A stretch of 64,000 bases of DNA. It comes from Panopea generosa. Lineage: Eukaryota > Mollusca > Bivalvia > Adapedonta > Hiatellidae. The DNA is taken from contig CM055907.1 in NCBI GenBank assembly GCA_029582155.1, positions 28,846,432 to 28,910,431 of the forward strand, read 5' to 3'. Positions 49,460-61,274 of the stretch are shown here, piece by piece. Position numbers and translations under genes: made by a program. Within the stretch, counting starts at the first letter, position 1; every line of letters begins with the position of its first letter. Under the pieces are notes generated by a model, which had not been told where the DNA came from, made no database searches, and was given only the letters and a program-made list of their open reading frames with translations.

Positions 49460-52400
49460 ATGAGCGAAGATTTGGGCAAACTGCAATTTGCCTTGCAAAA
49501 AGCAGCACTGCATGGGTGGAAGGCAATTAAATTTCAAGTTTCATTGAGATGCAATAGTTTGAAGAGTGATTTTACTAAATGTGGTGCTACAGCAGCATAT
49601 ATAAAAGCCTCTGGCACGTCGCATGACGCGATTGCAAAGTTTTTTTTACCCGAGTGATGCTGCTCCTCAAGAGCACACCCCTGTCAAAATTTATGGAGAT
49701 GGCAATTGCTTTTATAGATCAATCTCTAAAGCGCTTTTTGGTCACGAAAACAGATATTCTGAGTCGGCATCAGTACAATATTTGAACTCGTTAAGAATAT
49801 AAAATTGTATGTCTCTCAAGAAACATACAACACAATGAGCTAATCGCAAACAGATTTACAGTATGTCATAGAATCATCTGTATCGGACGACGCTCTCGTT
49901 AATAAAAATTTGGAAAGGTGTCTCCAGAATGAGGTGCTAAAATCAATTAGAAATGGGGAATATTCTTCTATTGTACATTTCTTTGCAGCTGTAAATCTAA
50001 TAAATCGTCCAATATATAGCATTTACCCACTGGTTCAAAACATTGCTGTAAATAGAAGTGTACACAATCAAAGGAACGATCCAATTCCCCGACAGGATGA
50101 TCCCCCAGGTCCCCCTATCTATATTATGTGGACACATACAGAAACTTCTGATCTTGAAAACTGCAATCGAAACCACTTTGTAACATGTTTTCCAAATTCA
50201 CTCCTTAGTTCGAACGATGATGAGCCTCCTGTAAAAAATAAAAAATAAAACGGACCGATGACATCAATGAAACTGAAACTACAGCCAATGGTAGTAGGAG
50301 GACGGCGGCTTATACGGAAGAAACAAACCAGTCAGAGAGGACAGAAACGGGACAAAAACAGGAAAGTGGCGACAAGAATATTGCAGCAGACGATAAAGAA
50401 ACGGGTCACTCTGGAGAAAAAGACACGGATCCAAATCGTGAAAATAGGAATGATTTGGGTAAAATTGTCAATGGAACAATTGATTTATCAAATTTAGCAT
50501 CTGTAGAGAAAATACGCTTTGGAGAAAACCAGAAAAATCCAGATCTGTTTTTAAATATGAAGCCCCAATCTATTTCCAAAGGAAACGGAGATACGAAAAA
50601 GATTTTGTCTTTTCAAAGTTCATGGAAGAGACAGTATAAATTGGCTTACATATAACCATATTTTGATGGCGGTCTGTGTACTTGCTGCGTATTATTCCCT
50701 CAAAAGAGCTTGAAAAATAATAACACATTTGTAACAAGGCCATTCACCACATACAAAAAGACCCTTGGAAAACATTCCTCCCTCTCAAAACATGAAAGTT
50801 CCGAGTACCATAATATGGCAAGACTCGATTATCGAACGACCAAATCCATTCTTGAGAGGCCCACATCCTCCTTACCATACAAAATAAACAAACAGAGCCA
50901 GGCAATGACCGTAATTTCAAACTTTTGAGGGAAATTGTTCAGACAATAGTACTCTGCGGCAAACAGAACTTTTCACTCCGAGGACACCAAGATGATAACA
51001 CAAGCGATGCGTCAAATAAAGGAAATTTCCTTGCAATTTTACAGCTTTTACCAGAGTACGATGAAGAGCTTTAAAATCTTCACTTGGAAACTGCAAAAAA
51101 ATATGCAACATACACTAGTAAGACAATACAGAATGAGGTCATACAGATTGTTGCCAAATATATCAGAGACAAAATGATAGATATTCTTAAGAAAGGCAAA
51201 GATTTTTTCTCTGTTATGGCAGACGAAGTAACGGACAAATATACAAATAAGGAAATTTTGGTTATTTATTTGAGATTTCTGGATACGGGCAAAAAATCTG
51301 CAGTCATTAGGGAAGAGTTCTTTGACTTTATTCAGTTAAAAAGAACCACAGGTGAAGCTATAGCAGAGGATATAGTTGGAATGCTTCAAAGCAATGATAT
51401 TGCAGTAGATGCAATGCGTGGACAGGCTTATGATGGGACTGGATACGGGCAAAAAATCTGCAGTCATTAGGGAAGAGTTCTTTGACTTTATTCAGTTAAA
51501 AAGAACCACAGGTGAAGCTATAGCAGAGGATATAGTTGGAATGCTTCAAAGCAATGATATTGCAGTAGATGCAATGCGTGGACAGGTTTATGATGGGACT
51601 GCGGCTATGTCATCGAAAAAACAGGGTTGTCAAGGACGAATTAAAAGATTGAACAAGTTGGCCATCCACACTCACTGTCGAAGTCATGTTCTCAATCTTA
51701 GTATAGCTCCAGCATGCAAATTACCTCTAGTGAGATATATGATTGATAATTATCTCAGTGTTTCTTTTTTTTTTATCATTATCCTAAAAAACAATCGTTT
51801 CTTGAGCATATCCTTGAGGTTGAAGGCTCGGAATATGCGAAGAAAAAATTAGTTGGACTTTGTAAAACCAGATGGGTAGAGAGGCATGTGTGTTTTGACA
51901 CATTTTATCATCTCTACGGTTACATTGTCAAGTGCCTACATCGTATGTTGAATCCGTTGGGTGAAAGTAGCAATGAAGATTGGTCACGGGATAGACAGTC
52001 AAAGATAACAGCACACGGATTGCTCACATCACTGACAAACTTCGCGGTTTTGATTGCTTTTGTATGTGTAAGATATGTTCTTGACACAATAAAACCTCTG
52101 ACATTGAAGCTTCAAAAAAGAGATGTTGACATCTTTAAAGCTTGCAAAATGCTTGATCATCATGTCGAAAAATATCTGAAATACGTGAACATTGAATTTA
52201 AAACATGTTTCTCTAATGCCACACAAATTGCAAATGACATAGAAATAGAGATCAAAGTTTCTAGAACGTGTGCAAAACAACAGCATAGAGCAAATGTTAA
52301 CACAACAGAACCAAAGGAATATTTCAAGTCTACATTGGCCATTCCATTATTTGATTATTTACTCCAAGAGTTAAGATCTCGCTTCCAAACCGAAGATACA

Positions 52401-52892
52401 TCAGCATATTCTATATGCTCTTTATTACCATCCAACATAACTGAACTTGGCGAAGAAGAGCTGACAAGACTTTCTCATCAGCTGATGTTCTGGGAAACTG
52501 ATCTTGACTGCATTTCGTCCCAGGATTTACTACAAGGAATTAAAGAATGGAAAAGATATTGTCAGAAATTGGAAGACGATCAATTTGACATCCTCAGTGA
52601 CCTGGTATCCCTTTACAACGAATTGGATGAAGACATGTTTCCAAATATGAAGACACTTATTTACGTAGGTTGTGTTTTACCGATTACTTCATGCGAAGCA
52701 GAGAGTTATTTTTCTGGGCTCAGGAGAATAAAGAATTATATGCGCAATACAATGCACGAGGAGAGATTAACTGGGCTGGCTTTGATGCATTTACATCATT
52801 CGATGGATATTGAACTTGACGATATTGTCCAGAGATTTATTAAGACAAGCAATAGAAAGCTTTTTTCAGTCGAGCGTAGTCTTTTCATCTGA
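49460..52892 (+). pseudogene. Broken OTU / TTF zinc finger / hAT transposase gene
   Basis: The N-terminal part starts MSEDLGKLQFALQKAALHGW. A T8 run near 49640 shifts the frame into YGDGNCFYRSISKALFG, the Asp and Cys box of OTU cysteine proteases. The OTU continues with GEYSSIVHFFAAVNLINRPI (about 49950) and IYIMWTH with NHFVTC, the likely catalytic His (about 50175). Around 50640-50830 a TTF finger follows (WLTY, CTCC, SLSKHESSEYHN). The transposase begins near 51084 with FFSVMADEVTDKYTNKE, IREEFF, RTTGEAIAEDIVGML and RGQAYDGT. A 160-bp tandem duplication (51281-51600) breaks the frame. It resumes with AAMSSKKQGCQGRIKRLNKL, shifts once more near 51770, and ends with LPITSCEAESYFSGLRRIKN and LTGLALMHLH, the hAT dimerisation region. 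Confidence 0.85.
51281..51600 (+). repeat. 160-bp tandem duplication inside the transposase
   Basis: Bases 51281-51440 and 51441-51600 are the same except for one or two bases (CAGGCTTA against CAGGTTTA). As 160 is not a multiple of three, the copy puts the following frame out of register. Confidence 0.97.
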
Positions 52893-53382
52893 GTGTGCTG
52901 AATGAGAATGACCCTCAAATCTAGCCAATAAGAATAAAGATGTTTCTTAACATGAAGACACCCTAGTGGTTAAACTCGTTTTAAAATAGACAAACTATAA
53001 GTATGAAAAAAGAAAATATATATAAAGAATAAAGCAATGGTATTAAAAGACCTATGTGTAAGAACAGCTTGGCTTTTCAATACCTCGGTTTAATATGGAT
53101 AAGAAACAAAAACCAAAAAAGAGAGAAAAAAAGACGGTTCTAGAAGTGGAGACCTCCGCGCGGTTAGAACTGGAAAACGTTTAAAAATGAAACGGCTAAC
53201 ATCCACATCAATTCTGTATGAAATTCAATTTTGGACCCCCCCCCCCCCCACCCCTTGGGATAAAATCCTTGATCCGCCCTTGTATATGCTGTGATTGCAG
53301 TCAACTTACAATGTGAATCATTTGGATTTGTTCATATAGTCATGTTTTTGTTCTGTATGAAGTTTTCGTGTTGTGGTTTCAG
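52893..53382. other. hAT 3' end and flank, no gene seen
   Basis: AT-rich 3' untranslated part of the hAT element to 53282, then about 100 bp of unique sequence before the 87-bp satellite. Confidence 0.5.
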
Positions 53383-55825
53383 TTATATAAATCGCGATCA
53401 GCGCATATAATGTTTGTTCCTTCTGGACGGTTAACATATACTAGACACTATGTCTCTGCAAGTCACTGACTATATAAACCGCGATTAGCGCACCTAACCT
53501 TTGTTCCTGCTAGTCAGTTTACCAATATTTGACACCATATCTCTGCAAGTCACTGGCTATATGAACCATGATCAGCGCACCTAATCTTTGTTCCTGCTAG
53601 ACGGTTAACCAATACTAGACACCATGTCCCTGCAAGTCACTGACTATATAAACCGCGATCAGTACATCTAACCTTTGTTCTTGCTTGACAGTTAACGAAT
53701 TCTAGATACCATATCTTTGCAAGTCACTGACTATATAAATCGTGATCATCGCACCTAATCTTTGTTCCTATTGGACGGTTAACCAATACTAGACACCATG
53801 TCCATGCAAGTCACTGATCATATAAACCCCGATCAGCGCACCTAACCTTTGTTCCTGCTGGACGGTTAACCAATACTAGACACCATGTCCATGCAAGTCA
53901 CTGATCATATAAACCCCGATCAGCGCACCTAATCTTTGTTCCTGCTGGACGGTTAACCAATACTAGACACCATGTCCCTGCAAGTCACTGATTATATAAA
54001 CCGCGATCAGTACATCTAACCTTTGTTCCTGCTGGACGGTTAACCAATACTAGACACCATATCCCTGCAAGTCACTGATCATATAAACCCCGATCATCGC
54101 ACCTAATCTTTGTTCCTGCTGGACGGTTAACCAATACTAGACACCATGTCTCTGCAGGTCACTGATCATATAAACCGCGATCAACACACATAAAGTTTGT
54201 TCCTGCTGGACAGTTAACCAATACTAGACACCATGTCCCTTCAAGTCACTGATCATATAAACCCCGATCATCGCACCTAATCTTTGTTCCTGCTGGACGG
54301 TTAACCAATACTAGACACCATGTCTCTGCAAGTCACTGATCATATAAACCGCGATCAACACACATAAAGTTTGTTCCTGCTGGACGGTTAACCAATACTA
54401 GACACAATGTCTCTGCAAGTCACTGATCATATAAACCGCGATCAACACACATAAAGTTTGTTCCTGCTGGACGGTTAACCAATACTAGACACCATGTCTC
54501 TGCAAGTCACTGATCATATAAACCGCGATCAACACACATAAAGTTTGTTCCTGCTGGACAGTTAACCAATACTAGACACCATGTCCCTGCAAGTCACTGA
54601 TCATATAAACCCCGATCATCGCACCTAATCTTTGTTCCTGCTGGACGGTTAACCAATACTAGACACCATGTCTCTGCAAGTCACTGATCATATAAACCGC
54701 GATCAACACACATAAAGTTTGTTCCTGCTGGACGGTTAACCAATACTAGACACCATGTCTCTGCAAGTCACTGATCATATAAACCGCGATCAACACACAT
54801 AAAGTTTGTTCCTGCTGGACGGTTAACCAATACTAGACACCATGTCTCTGCAAGTCACTGATCATATAAACCGCGATCAACACACATAAAGTTTGTTCCT
54901 GCTGGACGGTTAACCAATACTAGACACCATGTCTCTGCAAGTCACTGATCATATAAACCCCGATCATCGCACCTAATCTTTGTTCCTGCTGGACGGTTAA
55001 CCAATACTAGACACCATGTCTCTGCAAGTCACTGATCATATAAACCGCGATCAACACACATAAAGTGTGTTCCTGCTGGACGGTTAACCAATACTAGACA
55101 CCATGTCTCTGCAAGTCACTGATCATATAAACCGCGATCAACACACATAAAGTTTGTTCCTGCTGGACGGTTAACCAATACTAGACACCATGTCCCTGCA
55201 AGTCACTGATCATATAAACCGCGATCAACACACATAAAGTTTGTTCCTGCTGGACGGTTAACCAATACTAGACACCATGTCCCTGCAAGTCACTGATCAT
55301 ATAAACCGCGATCAACACACATAAAGTTTGTTCCTGCTGGACGGTTAACCAATACTAGACACCATGTCCCTGCAAGTCACTGATCATATAAACCGCGATC
55401 AACACACATAAAGTTTGTTCCTGCTGGACGGTTAACCAATACTAGACACCATGTCTCTGCAAGTCACTGATCATATAAACCGCGATCAACACACATAAAG
55501 TTTGTTCCTACTGGACGGTTAACCAATGCTAGACACCATGTATATGCAAGTCACCGACTATATCAACCGCGATCAACACACTTAATGATTGTTCCTGCTG
55601 GACGGTTAACCAATACTAGACACCATGTCCCTGCAAGTCACTGATCATATAAATCGCGATCAACACACATAAAGTTTGTTCCTACTGGACGGTTAACCAA
55701 TGCTAGACACCATGTATATGCAAGTCACCGACTATATCAACCGCGATCAACACACTTAATGATTGTTCCTGCTGGACAGTTAACCAACATTAGACTCAAT
55801 ATCGATGCAAGTCACTGACTATTTT
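53383..55825. repeat. 87-bp satellite, about 28 copies
   Basis: The unit contains GTTCCTGCTGGACGGTTAAC, CAATACTAGACACCATGTCT, CTGCAAGTCACTGATCATAT, AAACCGCGATCAACACACAT, AAAGTTT. Two sub-types exist, CCGCGATCAACACACATAAAG and CCCCGATCATCGCACCTAAT. The second recurs at about 348-bp spacing (54262, 54609, 54957), a four-unit higher-order repeat. Copies from 54.2 to 55.5 kb are the most uniform. In most copies CACCATG opens a 15-codon frame ending at the TAA of CACATAA. Confidence 0.95.
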
Positions 55826-55873
55826 TCCCACATATGAAGAGATGACCGCGAAGCTTTTTTATCACCATCACAG

Positions 55874-55971
55874 ATATTGTGGCCCAGCTGGCACCCAAAT
55901 TCACGACCCAGGACTCACAGACAGACACGTTGACGGCTGAGCTAGTCGGGCCCGTGTTGATATGCATGTAT
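55874..55971 (+). CDS. Weak candidate for a further FReD exon
   Basis: After TTTTTATCACCATCACAG a phase-1 reading, as exon 6 requires, gives DIVAQLAPKFTTQDSQTDTL. The FReD family here has GDAL-x-x-x-NG-x-x-FST-x-D-x-D-x-D, so KFTTQDSQTD is suggestive, but the two acidic Ca-binding positions are only partly kept. No good donor fits: GTCGGG and GTGTTG are poor, and the one used for the end here (ACAG followed by GTTGTT) is weak. No Cys-WW motif follows. It may be a decayed exon or chance. Confidence 0.2.
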
Positions 55972-56139
55972 ACAGGTTGTTATATATCGCCGGTAGTTTA
56001 TAAATGTACACAATTGCTCCAATGTCAAGATTGTATATTTCAGTGTTCTTTGTCTTTATACAGCAAGCAACTATGACGACACCATAGTCCAATGGGTTTC
56101 ATCTGTGACTGCCGTTTCCTCCGAATACTTTACTGAACG

Positions 56140-57480
56140 GTACTACTATTAATATTTCTATGTTAAAGTGACACTCCGTAATATTTCTATGTTGAAGTGA
56201 CACTCCGTAATATTTCTATGTTAAAGTGACACTCCGTTATATGTCTATGTGAAAGGGACACTCCGTTATATTTATATGTGGAAGGAACACTCCGTTATAT
56301 TTCTATGTTTGAGTGACACTCCGTTATGTTTTTATGTTAAAGTGCCGCTCCGTTATATGTCTATGTGAAAGGGACACTCCATAATATTTCTATGTGGAAG
56401 GAACACTCAGTTTTATTTCTATATGAAAGGGACACTCCGTTATATGTCTATGTGAAAGGGACACTCCGTTATATATCTATGTGGAAGGAACACTTCGTTA
56501 TATTTCTATGTTAAAGGGACACTCCGTATTAGTTCCTTATTAAAGGGACACTCTGTAATATTTCTACGTTAAAAGGACACTTCATTATATTTCTATATTA
56601 AAGGAACATTCCGTTATATTACGTTGTTAAAGGGACTCTCGGTAATATGCATATGTTAAATGACACTCCGTAATATTTCTTTGTTAAAGGGACACTCGAT
56701 TATATTTCTTTACTAAAGGGACACTCCGAAATATTTCTGTATTAAAGGAACACTCCAAGGGACACTCCATAATATTTCTTTGTTAAAGAGACACTCTGTA
56801 ATATTTCTATGTTAAAGAGACACTTCGTAATATTTCTATGTTAATGGGACAGTCCGTAAGGGACACTCCATAATATTTCTATATTAAAGAGACACTCTCT
56901 TATATTTTTATGTTAAAGAGACACTTCGTAATATTTCTATGTTAATGGGACAGTCCGTAAGGGACACTCCATAATATTTCTATGCTAAAGGGACACTCTG
57001 TATTTTTCTTTGTTAATGGGACACTCAGTAATATTTCTTTGTTAAAGAGACACTGTGTAATATTTCTATGTTAAAGGGACACTCCGTAACATTTCTATAT
57101 TAAAGAGACACTCTCTTATATTTCTATGTTAAAGAGATACTCAGTAATATTTCTATGTTAAACGACACTCCGTAATGTTTCTTTATTAAAGGGACTCTTC
57201 GTAATATTTCTATGTTCAAGCGACACTCCGTAATATTTCTTTGTTAATGGGACAGTCCGTAAGGGACACTCCATAATATTTCTATATCAAAGGAACACTC
57301 CGTAATATTTCTTTGTTAAAGGGACACTCTGTAATATTTCTATGTCAAAGGGACAATCCGTAATATTTGTATGTCAAAGGGACACTCTGTAATATTTCTA
57401 TGTCAAAGGGACAATCCGTAATGTTTGTATGTCAAAGGGACACTCTGTAATATTTCTATGTTAAAGAGACATTCCGTAAA
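56140..57480. repeat. 29-bp satellite, about 46 copies
   Basis: The unit contains TAATATTTCTATGTTAAAGG followed by GACACTCCG. Copies vary in length (27-30 bases) and in sequence. A composite CAGTCCGTAAGGGACACTCC occurs at about 56848, 56950 and 57250, probably from unequal exchange. Each strand has frequent stops. Confidence 0.92.
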
Positions 57481-59079
57481 ATTTAATACTATTTCACTGA
57501 ACACTCATTCTGGAAATTACACAAATATGAAATTAAAACACCCGAGTATGTTTGCAGATAATTACACTGGTTCGACAATATAACTGTTTATTTTTGCATT
57601 ATAATGTTGTTTACTAAATTTCAAAACAAGATTATTTTACTTAAAAAAACAAAATTGTTACACAATGCAGTAGTCAAAATCACAGAAAAATCATTTTTTT
57701 AGATTGGAAAATCAGATCTAAATAGTTTGCGGTACACAGAACAGTGACGTCATGTTTATTCTCTGCAAGGAGCGAGCAGATAGCTGCTGCTTCGTTCACT
57801 CGCCTGTGTGTGCGTGCGTGCGCCCGAATCCTTTTTCGGATTATAACTCCAAAATAACAGATTGGACTCCAACGAAACTTGAAACATGGATAAACGGTAA
57901 TATGACGAACGGCGGCGAAACAATCATAACTCTATCTTGAATAATGTCAGAATTATATCTCGTTTTGTACTTTATTTTTGTTTGCCTCTTAAAACATATA
58001 AATCGGAACATCGATAGATCGTCAAATAATAGAGGGCAATGTGTGATAGTGCAGAACAAAAAAAAACTAATTCTTGAACATAATGACATAATTACTCTCC
58101 TTTTGTACATATATTATTGTTATGTTTGCCTGCCCAGATCATATCGTCAACGTATGTAAAGGCTCCCAGTGACTCTTAATACGGATAGACTGTAATGTTT
58201 GGACATGCAGAGACAGAAATTAATAACTCTATAGTGAATCATGACATGTGTATCTCCTCTTTTGTTCTTTAGTTTCGGTTATAATTGCTTGTCTGGAGTA
58301 TACCTTCAACAGATGGAAGGGAAGCCAACGAGACTTGGAACATGGATCGAGGACAATGTACTATAACTCTGTCTCGCCGCTTTTTGTTCCATATTTTCGG
58401 TTTCTCCAGAGTAAACGTTCGACAATATGGACATGGGGTTAACTGCTCAATCTAGCACGTCTTCAGGGGAGCGCGCGTCGGCTTTATCAATATCATACAT
58501 AAACACTTTGTTTCTTTTGAGCAGTTAACTAGTACTTTAATGAAACGTAACCTTGGCCTTGGGGGTGTAAGTGTATTACGCGAGATATGCGAATATAACT
58601 GGGGCATCATTCCAAATGGCAGACGCGTTGGTACTTCAATGTGGCAGCGATGGCCGGAATGTCGTAGTTAAAGGTTTTCTCTCGCTGAATGATTTCTTAA
58701 TATCAAATAATAATTGAAACAATTCTAAATAAGCACTTGGCAACATATCCGGGTTTGAGTCTGTTCAAATCATTGAATAATATATATATATAGTTAATCT
58801 ACATTACAATACTATTTTATCAACGAATAGCATACTTTTCCTGTTTTTTCAATGTAACATGTAACAAAAAAAAAAGCAACAACAGAATATATTTGACATA
58901 GATGTATTGCTTTTTTATGAAGGCGTCCTACTTGCAAAGAACGATTGGAAATATAATGCATCCCCCGACACGGTCGTTTATTTGGGATTTTAGGATATAC
59001 TCGTATGTTTGATATTGCCCCGAGTTGATCACATCGTGATGTGTAGAAACTATATTGCTGATACTTAATTTTTTTTCAG
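57481..59079. other. No confident gene; short protein-like pieces only
   Basis: Two short related pieces lie at about 57862-57895 (PTKLETWINGN) and 58311-58345 (PTRLGTWIEDN), in plus-strand frames. The second follows a good acceptor (CTTTTGTTCTTTAG, about 58260-58272). Neither has a convincing exon structure. Confidence 0.35.
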
Positions 59080-59209
59080 GTGGTCTGCAGAACAAATAAT
59101 TGGGAAACCAGACGTATATCCACAATATGGGGACATACCCGAGGCTTGGAGCCCGTTAAATAAAACCAAAGGTCAATACATTGTGGTAAATAACGACTTT
59201 AGAGAATAA
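59080..59209 (+). CDS. Candidate exon with a YPxYGDxxxAW motif
   Basis: After a strong acceptor (CTTAATTTTTTTTCAG ending at 59079) the frame starting with one carried base reads WSAEQIIGKPDVYPQYGDIP, EAWSPLNKTKGQYIVV, and stops at 59207-59209. The stretch is protein-like and the motif recalls galactose-binding-like (discoidin-type) folds; this is from general memory and not secure. It enters in phase 2, so it does not join FReD exon 6 directly. It could belong to another gene or to unseen exons. A donor at GGTCAA (about 59171) is possible. The mariner element starts 18 bases after the stop. Confidence 0.35.
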
Positions 59210-59297
59210 ATGCATGTATTTATTTACGAGGGGTATTTGAAATGTATTGTGTATTTTGCTCTCTAACCATTAATAACTAACTCAATCGCTAATGTCT

Positions 59298-61115
59298 TCA
59301 TTTCATTCCCTCAAAGTACTCTTCCCGGTTAGAAATACATATTTTTAGTCTGTGGATCCATTTCCGGAAAGCGTCACGGTAAGTTGATTAGGGTATACTA
59401 CGAAGGCACTGGTTTACGACAAAACCAAGAGCCTGCAGTGACCCACATCTGCGACCAGACAGGAGGTTTTTCAATTTGGGAAAGAGGAAGCAGTCACATG
59501 GGGCAAGGTCTGGGGAGTAAGGCATGGCGGTTGGTTGTTGTGATGGCACTGTAACTTTCTCAGACTTCAAAAAATGCGTTACAAGAACACAGGTGTGTAA
59601 TGGGGTAGCCATCCTAAATAGGGTCAGTTGGAGTATAGCGGTATGTAGTGACTGGCAAGTCTCGACATAATTACCTCCCTTTGTGCGCGGAGCTGGTGTG
59701 CATTAAAACTAAAGCAATCGTCCTTAATACATTTTCTTTTACTGATTTAGCTTACATGAGCTATTGTGACCAATCTTCGTCCATCGTTTGACAGTCCGTG
59801 CGTCCGTAAGTAAACAGTTGCTTCAAAAGACATCTCTGAATTCGCTCATCCAATTTAAAACAAACAACACAGGAGTGATCCTTGTATGGCCCTCTACAAA
59901 AATACCTAAAACGAACTCGATCAATATGGTGCAGTGATTGTCATGGCAACGTAAAGGAAATCAATTTAAAAATATTTTCCTTTAAAACCGGTTGTCAGAT
60001 TATTAGTATGTGACCGCTACTTATGTTGCTTAATTGAACAACATGGTCGTGGCACTCTTGTTAATTAAAATAATTAAATAATGAAAATAGTTAGACGTTT
60101 TTGTAAAACAAAATTATTACGATAATTCAATTGTTTGGTTAATAACGTGTCTGCTTTGGTAATGCAGATTTATGTATCTACCTGCTGGACTCTGGCACGT
60201 GTAAATGATGCATAACATGGTTTTTAACAGCCGGATGTTTAAATAAACAAGTTTCCACTAGTCAAGCACGCTGACGTAATACTAACATTTGCATACATAC
60301 ATTTAAGTGATACATGTCGAAATCAAAAAGTCATTGAAATTTAAAGAGAGTAAAGTTTCATTTTTTTGCTGAGTATAGTTGCCATAAAAGAGTGACACAT
60401 AGCATTACTAAACAAAGGTCATATGTACCAACAGGTAAATACATGTATAAGACGGACACGCTGGGCAGTGATTTGTGCTAAATCTCCAGCTGTGACAGAA
60501 CGCGCACAAAGCCTGGACACATCCTATTCTCTTGACATGTCATTAATCGTCCAGAGATAGGTGGGTGGGTCATATACTAAAATTAACTTTTGTAGTCTCG
60601 TCTGATTAGGAAATATCCTACAAAGGTATTATTATCATGGTTCAAATATTAAGGTATTAAACTAATAAAATCAATAATTAATGGGTCACATAGAAATACC
60701 TTCCAGTCACACTTTTACCTTTGTTTAACGGTACCTGTATTGCTAAATATTCAACAGAGAAGAACATTGCATAAAGAATCTTCTTTACACTCAAGGTCCG
60801 TTTGGCAATGTCTGGCCTTCTGCCATGTTTGGTGGCCCACATTTTATTCCCAATCTTTCGCACTGGTTCGAAATAGTGTACCAAGGTTTTGTCACCAGTG
60901 ACAAAATTTGCAAATTACCTTTGGTTATATTTTAATATTTTAAGCATTTTTTTAGCAGTTTCAACACGTGTCTTCCTTTGGTTGTCAGTTAGTGAGACAC
61001 CCACATAGCAGAAAGTTTCCTAATTTTCATGATTTTTCTCGGAACCATTGTGTAGGTATTGAATAGAGATATCCATGCATATAAATATCGATGCAAAATT
61101 CACGTTCATTTTGCG
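59298..61115 (-). pseudogene. Broken mariner transposase
   Basis: From high to low coordinates the pieces are LTDNQRKTRVETAKKMLKIL (about 61000-60930), FANFVTGDKTLVHYFEPVRK (about 60920-60850; catalytic D present in GDKT), WATKHGRRPDIAKRTLSVKK, and IQVPLNKGKSVTGRYF (about 60710). A gap of about 1 kb follows, then THFLKSEKVTVP, YSPDLAPCDCFLFPKLKNLL (third catalytic D, about 59520-59460), SGRRCGSLQALG, and AFRKWIHRLKICISNREEYF with the stop at 59298-59300. The second catalytic D segment is damaged at the inner junction. It is non-functional. Confidence 0.88.
59640..60690. mobile_element. Sequence inserted in the mariner, with bivalve-type repeat words
   Basis: It separates the two halves of the transposase. 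Bases 59752-59890 contain ACATGAGCTATTGTGACC, CGTCC, ACATCTCTGAATTCGCTCAT and CACAGGAGTGATCCTTG, an order I associate with a widespread bivalve dispersed repeat. The rest (59.9-60.65 kb) has no recognisable feature. Inner boundaries and target duplication were not resolved. Confidence 0.5.
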
Positions 61116-61274
61116 CAACTTATAAATACACAATACATTTGGAACAGCCCTCGTATGAATAAACATATTTTCATAATAATAATCTGCTAGTCAAATATTA
61201 GAGCCAAGAAAAGTCAATCAAATAAAAAATGGAAATGATTGTTATATAACACATATGATTATATAACTATGCCA

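Larger units (their letters stand above)
48894..53282 (+). mobile_element. hAT-type DNA transposon carrying an OTU-like domain
   Basis: The ends are inverted: CAAGGGCGGATCCAGC at 48894-48909 and the reverse complement of GATCCGCCCTTG at 53271-53282. Beyond 12 bases the ends are similar in composition, with a G run (48927-48942) facing a C run (53235-53249). The element is 4.39 kb. Its protein frames read in order OTU-like domain, TTF-type zinc finger, DUF4371-like and hAT transposase with C-terminal dimerisation part. Flanks share TATAT but not a clean 8-bp duplication. It is inserted in the region after FReD exon 6. Confidence 0.85.
59227..61153 (-). mobile_element. Mariner element interrupted by other sequence
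   Basis: The ends are inverted over about 30 bases: CGAGGGGTATTTGAAATGTA at 59227 and, reversed, CGAGGGCTGTTCCAAATGTA at 61153, both continuing TTGTGTATTT. TA flanks both ends (59225-59226 and 61154-61155), the mariner target. Transposase pieces lie on the minus strand. The length, 1.93 kb against about 1.3 kb usual, is explained by about 1 kb of other sequence between 59.62 and 60.69 kb and by loss of the N-terminal helix-turn-helix part. Confidence 0.85.

Noticed and set aside
49460-52892. A host gene for an OTU deubiquitinase
   Set aside because: It lies between hAT-like inverted ends, is followed by a TTF finger and transposase parts, and has several frame breaks.
53383-55825. CRISPR-like array of regular repeats
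   Set aside because: The units are contiguous with no unique spacers, the context is eukaryotic, and no cas-like gene is present. The same applies to the other arrays.
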